Shown: piece by piece, positions 57,853 through 64,000 of the stretch
Numbering within the stretch: the stretch's first letter is position 1
Layout of the letters: each line of letters begins with the position of its first letter
DNA from: Linnemannia elongata
Taxonomy: Eukaryota > Mortierellomycota > Mortierellomycetes > Mortierellales > Mortierellaceae
NCBI GenBank assembly: GCA_036320915.1
Contig: JAXBDG010000019.1
Span: forward strand, 992,001 to 1,056,000
Direction of reading: 5' to 3'
Length of the DNA: 64,000 bases
Program-made: the position numbers and the translations under genes
The notes under the pieces: generated by a model
Seen by the model: the letters and a program-made list of their open reading frames with translations, nothing else
Told to the model about the DNA's origin: nothing
The model's database searches: none

Positions 57853-58844
57853 ATTGTCGTGTGTGAAGGTATGTATTGGTCTGTGTGTGTTTTTCTGTTT
57901 GGGCGAGTGAATGAGTGGGTTGGAAGGGAAGGGGAGGAGAGGAAGTGGCGGATAAGGAAAGGAAGGAAAGAAGGCAAGAGAAGGAAAAAAGGCCAAATCC
58001 GTTTTTAATAGCCTCCTGACTTTGGACTCGTGGCTTAGCAGTAGGACACACACTTACACTGCCCTTTTTTCTTTCTTTAATGCTCTCAAAAGGAAGAGTC
58101 AGGTCAGACACACAGAGTCGACAGAAATTTGACACGAAGGCAATGGTGGTGGTGGCAATACTCTACTGTGAACCGACTAACTGTGTGGCCACTGGTGGCA
58201 AAGCAAAATTTCTTTTCCCTTCTCGAAGGGACACAGGGGGCCCCAAAGACATGCAGGGGATACCTCGTTAGTCCCCTCTTGGACACCCATCACTTACTTG
58301 TACTTGCCACCAGATACTATTCATTCTCGTTCTCCCATTTTACTTTGTCTTGATTCTTGTGTCTTTTCCTGGAGTTTCATTCATACAATATATTACCACT
58401 GTCATCGACTTTTGTGCTCACTCTTCTTGTTGTCATTTCTTTTCTTTTTCTTTTTGCCCTTTACTTTTCATTTCTCTTTGTCGAGAACAGTTTAAACAAA
58501 TAACGAAAGAGAGGTGAAAAGGAAGGACTCAACGAGAAAGCTGGTCAAAGACAAATAAGACTAAATACAAAGAAATTGACATCGATGAAGATAACAAGAG
58601 GGCTTGTTCGCGTCAAAGAACCCTTCCTTCTTCTTCTTTGTTCTTTCTTGTTCTTTTGTTGCATCGTTTTTTTTTTCTTTTACAACGAATGCTGCGAGTA
58701 TCCACCCCAAGCTTTACAACAATGAATGCAAATCAACAAACGACACAAATAATTGAAAAAGGCACACACAAAGCATCCAATTGAAACAAAGAAGCAAAGA
58801 AAAAGGTGTTATTATTCGAACAGTCATCCAGGAATAACGTTTCT
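57853..58844. other. SKP1 upstream region and ArfGEF downstream region
   Basis: No gene seen. A pyrimidine-rich leader precedes SKP1 on its strand, and there are T-rich tracts (58610-58682) toward the ArfGEF 3' end. Confidence 0.5.
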
Positions 58845-61800
58845 CTATTGCGTCCACCATATCTCTTTGCCTTTGACTTTGCGCACCTTGCCAGACACTG
58901 CAGACACAACTCCATCTTCAGAGTCCTCCGACTGTGCCTCTCTCTCGCTATCACGGCTCTCCTCCTGCTCGTCCCCCTCCTCAAGCCTCTCCATCCTCTC
59001 AACACGCTCCCTGTCTGCGTCTGCAGCGGCGGATCCTCCAGATGCTGCTCTTATGCCTGTTCCTGCTGCGCCGATGACACTGGTCTCACCACCTGTGACA
59101 ATCCTACCAAAGGCAGAGCCAGCGGAGGCGGAGATAAAGGCAGAGGAGGGGGCGTTATGGTTGGAGGAGGTGGTGGCAATCCTCTCAAGCGCGGGCTCTG
59201 CTCCAACAACAACCGACCTTCTTCTTCTCGGGGGCTGCGGCAATCGTGAAAAATTCGGCCCAGGGCGTCGAACTCGTCCTCCTCGCCCTCCTCCTGAAGC
59301 ATATCCATTCAAACTGTTATTATGATTGGAGGCGGTGCTCTCGCTGCGGCTCCCATCGTCATCATCCTCTTCTCCCTCCGCCTCCGCTCCTTCCTCAATG
59401 ACGTCTTCGTATAACCCATCCTCACACACATCCTCTTCATATCCTTCATCTTCATCCTCATCCCCGTATACTTCTTCCCCCTCTTCCTCCTCCTCAAAAC
59501 CATCCTCTCCTGCCTGCCTTGCCTCCTCCTCCATAGCCCTCCTCACCGCCTCCATCCGCCGAAGTCGGTCTCGACCAAGAGCTCCCATGAACCCAAGCAT
59601 CAATGCCATCAAACTATTCTGCTCCACCAACCGAACCAATTCCCACCCGTGTCGGTCAGGAATAGCAGTACCAGGACGAGGCATCTTGCACATCCACGCA
59701 TCCTTAAGCATATGAGCCGAAGTCCACTCAGCACTATTGGCTCCTCCCGAAACTGGACCTCCGGGAATACCAACTCCAGCCCCTGTCCCCAGCGTTGGAC
59801 TAGCATGACCCGTGGGTGGAAGCACCTTCGGACTCACAACAGACAACGGCGAACCAACAACAGTCTTACCCGTCATGCCAAGGCCATCCAACGGAATCCC
59901 CAGTCCATGTGCAGGAGGCGGCACGCCAGGAAGGGGGATGGGAATAGGCAAAGAAGGGACGGGCTCAGTTTTCCCATTCGGCTGTGTGGCCCTCAACTCA
60001 TCCTCATCCGAAGCCTCAACTCCTAGCAAAAGCTCCTTTAGGATTTGAAGTCCAATCGACTGCTCTAGACCCGTATGTTCATTCAACCGGACCGCGTTCT
60101 GACCCTTTGCTACTAACAGGCACTCTGTCAAAACTCGAGCCCACTCATCCTTCTCGGCAGCAGAAGACGTGCCAAAGAGGTACCGGCGCCTCGTCCCCAA
60201 ATCGTTCAACAGTGAAATCTGGAAAGTGTGGCGCATAAACTGCCGCTCAATGGCAACAGTGTGCTTGGTAGGCAAGTTCTGGAGGTCATAGAACTGCTCA
60301 GGTGACCCTTTGTCGGAAACAAGTCGTGGATGGATCGTCAGCGTCTTCTTGCCAGGAATCAGACCCGTGATCTTGAACCGTTGACTCCGGTGTGAACCAA
60401 ACTCTAGAACTGAGGGTTCACACTTGAGATCGCGTCCACCGACATGGATCGAAAAATGCGGATTGAGGACCGGTACAGTAATGGTAATAGAGTCCGAGGG
60501 AATCTTGAGTGTCAACCGTGGTGGAAGAACTGCAGGTGAGATAAGGATGGGCCACAGTTTGCGCGCAGCGATCGGGTTGGATTTAGGGTTGCTGGTGTGC
60601 GTGTCCATCTTGTCGAATTCAATATCGAGGGGTTGGTGACTGATCGACAAAAAGATGTTGTGGAGAGTATCCTTAGAGACAATGCGCTGCTGATCCAAGA
60701 GCTGGAACATTTCCACAAAGGAATCCTTGGTTGGAGTCGGGAACAGTGTCAAGTCATCCAACTCCATGGTCATGTACTGTTGTGGCGCTGGTACCGAAGG
60801 CGCAGAGAGGGTTGACTCCATGACGGGTGTCGAAGGTATGGTGGGCGTAGACGGTTGAGAAGCGACTCGGGGTCTGACAAGGGTGCCAACCTCCTCTCGA
60901 TCTCGAACAATTCCTGCTCCTTCGTTGTTGTGAAGTTGTGCGTTGAGGACAATCATGGCAATGACCAGCTTGTGAGCAATGGAGGCGTCGTAAACAACAA
61001 CATTGACGTTGGCCTCATACCACCGTCGAGTGAACTCTTCCAGCAAATAGTCGACACTGTTGAAAGCTCGGTCCGAATGCCCATTGGAGCGCTGAGAGTC
61101 GACACGATTGGGAAGAGATAGGCGACTAAGCAGCGTCCGCAAGGCCTCGTCCAACAAAACCCCTGCAAACTGACACTGATCCAAGAATGCTCTGTAGACA
61201 TGCTTGTTCGCCGGGTTGGAGAGGAACAAAGCGAGTTGGGTTCGTGACAACTCTGGTGTCTTGAACAAGAGGTGGGCGACAGAGACTGGATCCGGATGAA
61301 GAGCGCGTTTCTGGATAAAGGTGTTGAGTGCTCGGATGGGACTTTGATCAAAGGTGTGGATGAACTCTGCGAGGATAGGGGGTATCTTGCGATGTCCAGA
61401 CGATCCTGAATCGCCAGACTTAGAGTCATACTTGTCTCTGGACAGACTAAGAGAGATCTTTTTGAGCTCAATAACATCCTTGACTTGGAATCGACTGTCG
61501 ATAGTTGGGTGGCCGTCCGACATGGGCTTAGCAATGACCAGGATGTCGCTGAACAAGAAGAGGTATCGATCCTTGACGGTCGAGGTGTTGATGACCTGCA
61601 GGATCTTACCGTGATGGATGCACTTTCGCGGCGGGTTGGTGAGCGAGACGGGTTTCTTTTCCGTGAATGGTATTGGCTTGACCGCAAGAAGGTTGGACTT
61701 GGATGACTTTTTAATGGGTGTGTTTGACCTTTTGCTTGTGCCGTTGCTGTTGCTGTTGCTGTTGACCTGTTTGGATCGAAGGCGAGACTGGTCAGGTGTT

Positions 61801-63142
61801 GAGGGTGGTTGAGCAGGCAGGGGTGGGAGAGGCGGGAGCGGTTGGTTGACTGTACTTGGCGCCAGGGGAGGTATCGATCCAAGATCAAAGCCAAGGGCAG
61901 CATCTCCTGGTGGGTGAAGAACTACCTGAGGTCGAATTTCAGGCGATCGCGACTGCGGTATCCTGGGTGTTGAGGTTCCCGAGCTGGGGGAGGGTGGGAC
62001 GGGAGAGAGAGGGTGAATGGCACACTGGTCCTTGATGCGAATAGAGGGTCGTCCTGCTGCTGGTGAGATCAGTCCTGGATACAGCCCCTGGTCCCTCACT
62101 CCTTGCGGGTCTAATCATGCAAAAATTGAGAGTGGATAAGTCGATTAATGAGGAGGGTTACTGTCAAGAGTGAGTGCTCTTCTGGATGCATTCGCTTTAC
62201 TGCTATCAAAGGCCGCAATAGAAGGAATTATGTTATTGTCTCCGTACCCGACATGTTAAACATGGGATGCACTTTTCCTGCCCACGACGGTTGTTGCTGC
62301 TGTTGTTGTTGTAGTTGCTGTTCTTGTTGTTTTGAGTCCGCTGCATTGCTGGAAGAAGACTCTGCCTCAGTCTCGAGCTCGACATGTCCTTGGATGTGGT
62401 GGTCGTAATCAATCTGCCACTGCTGCTGCTGGCTGTCCTCGTAGCTGTCGTGGTCACTGCTCTCCCGCTGTTCACTCTCCGAGTCACTGATATGGTCCCG
62501 ACCGAGTCCTGCAGATTTAATCCAATGTCGGGCGTGCTCTGCGGCGGGCGACCCAAAGATAGGGGAATGTGACAAATGGCTGCTGTTGGGTGATCCTGGT
62601 AGCGGTCGCTGCTGTATCTGTGCTCCTGTGGTCAGCAGGTGTCTAGGCTGGCTAGCATCCTTGGGGTGCAGGTGTCGATGCGTCTTGCTCTGGAGCAACG
62701 AAGGGCCTGAAGTTGCTATGGGCTGCTTCTTGAGCAGAGCCTGGAAACTGCGTTCTATTTCTGAGGTGTTAAACTGCAGTGCGGCTCTCTCTGATGAACT
62801 CGCAGGTGTTGTTGTAGAGTTGCTAGTTGAATGAAGATTCTGGTCGATTGTGGTATTATGACTACTGCTATTGATCCAGTTGCGGTGAGAGGTGGGCATT
62901 TCGCCCAGAGAGGTATGCTTCGTTGCGGTGGGTGAGGACGGGGGCTGTGGTTGTGGCTGGGAAGGTGCAGGTGAGAAGGGTCCTGCGAGGTCAATGGATG
63001 GACGGGTGGGGGACTGGGGGATGGGGTCAGAGTGGTAGAACTGGTTTCCACGGGATCGCGAGGGCGAGACAGGTGAGGTAGGTGTAGGTGATTGGGTCGA
63101 AGAAGGCAAGGAAGTCGACCGCGGGGATGGAGACGGCATCAT
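58845..63142 (-). CDS. Sec7/PH-domain Arf guanine-nucleotide exchange factor (about 1,386 aa)
   Basis: Exon 1 63142-62248 joins exon 2 62110-58845 (MSG|GTACGG ... GATTAG|ACCCG) in phase. The N-terminal 400 residues are Pro/Ser/Gln-rich. A PH-like segment follows (KCIHHGKILQVINTSTVKDR, YLFLFSDILVIAKPM). Then comes the Sec7 domain: PIRALNTFIQKRALHPDPVS, HVYRAFLDQCQFAGVLLDEA, LRTLLSRLSLP, IAHKLVIAMIVLNAQLHNNE. A second PH-like segment is FKITGLIPGKKTLTIHPRLV ... GTRRRYLFGTSSAAEKDEWA. The C-terminus is acidic, then Gly/Ser/Arg-rich. Sec7 proteins load GTP on Arf in membrane traffic. The usual FxG-x4-AIR motif appears as FAGVLLDEALR, so activity is plausible. The order PH-Sec7-PH resembles fungal Syt1-like or BRAG-type GEFs. 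Confidence 0.85.
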
Positions 63143-64000
63143 TGAAGAGGAATGAATGATCTCTTTTTGGATGCTGTTATGTTGAAGACGGAGAGGAGGA
63201 GTATTTGCAAAAGTGTGAATGTTTGTGCTTGTGTCGAGGCGGAGGTGAAGAAGGAAGAGGAAGACAAAAGAAGAAAGAAAAGAAGAGAAGAGAAAAGAAA
63301 GAAAGAGTAAAGCGGTTCAAGAGTAGAGGTAAAATATACAAAGAGGGTGACGAGGGAGAGGAGTGGTGGAGTGGAGGGGAGTGGGGAGACACCAGGAGGA
63401 GGCAGGGAGGCAAGCAAAAGGGTAAACAAGAAGGATAAAACAGGCAGGCAGGCATGAAAAATAGAACAGACGAGAGCCGTTTTTATCGTTTGCCTCTTTT
63501 CCCTCCCTTTCCCATTGCTTGTACCCGGAGACCAAACATAAATATAAATTGCCTGCCATGTTAATAATGCACATGGTCTATGTCTGAACCTTCTTCATCT
63601 GTTGTTTTGTCTGATACACGGTAATGTACTATGGCCTGTCGTACTCCAGAGCAAATAATGGCACCAAAAAACTAGAACAAGATGAACAGTAGAGCACAAG
63701 GGCGAAATGCCCATCTCTTGGTGCTCTCTTCTCAGTATTAGTGTGCATACAGAGGACATCCTGTTTGCCACCAACTCAAATCGAAGATGTGTCCTCCTCT
63801 CTCGTTCTTCACACCTCAACCTTCCTCACCCATTTTCAATAAGACACGAAACGCGAAACGCGAACAATTGATTAAATCAATGATCAAATCACTGGCCAAA
63901 CACAAGTCAGAGCATGCGCCGCGCGTCGATCCATCAGTCCATAGAACTATCGTTGGTTTATCGCCGGCTTCGCCCTTCGTTAATAACAGTGAAAAGGCGT
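63143..64000. other. ArfGEF upstream region
   Basis: This is a purine-rich tract on the plus strand (63230-63420), i.e. a pyrimidine-rich leader for the ArfGEF, then unremarkable sequence. A direct repeat ACGAAACGCGAAACGCGAAC occurs at 63845-63864. No gene is supported to the window end. Confidence 0.45.

Overview
The window is nuclear DNA of a filamentous fungus, most likely an early-diverging lineage such as Mortierellomycota or Mucoromycota. This is inferred from short GT-AG introns (about 50-170 nt), fungal housekeeping genes (SKP1, a BRO1/ALIX-type protein, an ArfGEF), two Crinkler genes, a Fanzor fragment, LINE retroelements with RNase H, small secreted cysteine-rich proteins and F-box-type LRR remnants. 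No search was run, so the lineage is an inference.

Two compartments are visible. Bases 1-39 kb are an accessory, repeat-rich compartment. In order it holds: the last exon of a Fanzor (eukaryotic TnpB-like nuclease); a decayed PD-(D/E)XK-type gene; three small secreted Cys-rich genes bracketed by a 70-bp inverted repeat; two tandem copies of a 1.5-1.7 kb repeat studded with a 19-bp GC-rich motif; a frameshifted LINE ORF1; Crinkler copy 1 with a 28S rRNA fragment; a second PD-(D/E)XK-type gene; micro- and minisatellites; a frameshifted secreted protein; a recombinase-like pseudogene; a 1.04-kb TIR transposon with a zinc-binding passenger gene beside a 5'-truncated LRR gene; a third PD-(D/E)XK-type gene; Crinkler copy 2 with its 28S fragment; nested LINE 3' ends; and an RT-less RNase H retroelement with a perfect 14-bp target-site duplication. 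A tRNA-Glu(CTC) gene sits at the border.

Bases 39-64 kb are gene-dense and conserved, and all five large genes are on the minus strand: a RhoGAP-like protein, a roughly 1,707-residue protein with six tandem UBR-type zinc boxes and a C-terminal MIR-like segment, a BRO1-domain protein, SKP1, and a Sec7/PH ArfGEF.

The most striking feature is the Crinkler pair. A 3,430-bp block (11553-14982 and 28846-32275, offset exactly 17,293) carries an identical 781-residue NTPase/nuclease region plus the 3' end of 28S rRNA. I saw only three base differences, all in the intron. Identity stops abruptly inside the codons of the VQRPPP motif that joins the Crinkler header to its C-terminal domain, and the two headers are then clearly different. 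This looks like header/effector-domain recombination or gene conversion. Three further genes share a PD...E-x-K...KD-x-x-D nuclease-like signature, so the accessory half is a concentration of nuclease-fold and secreted effector-like genes.
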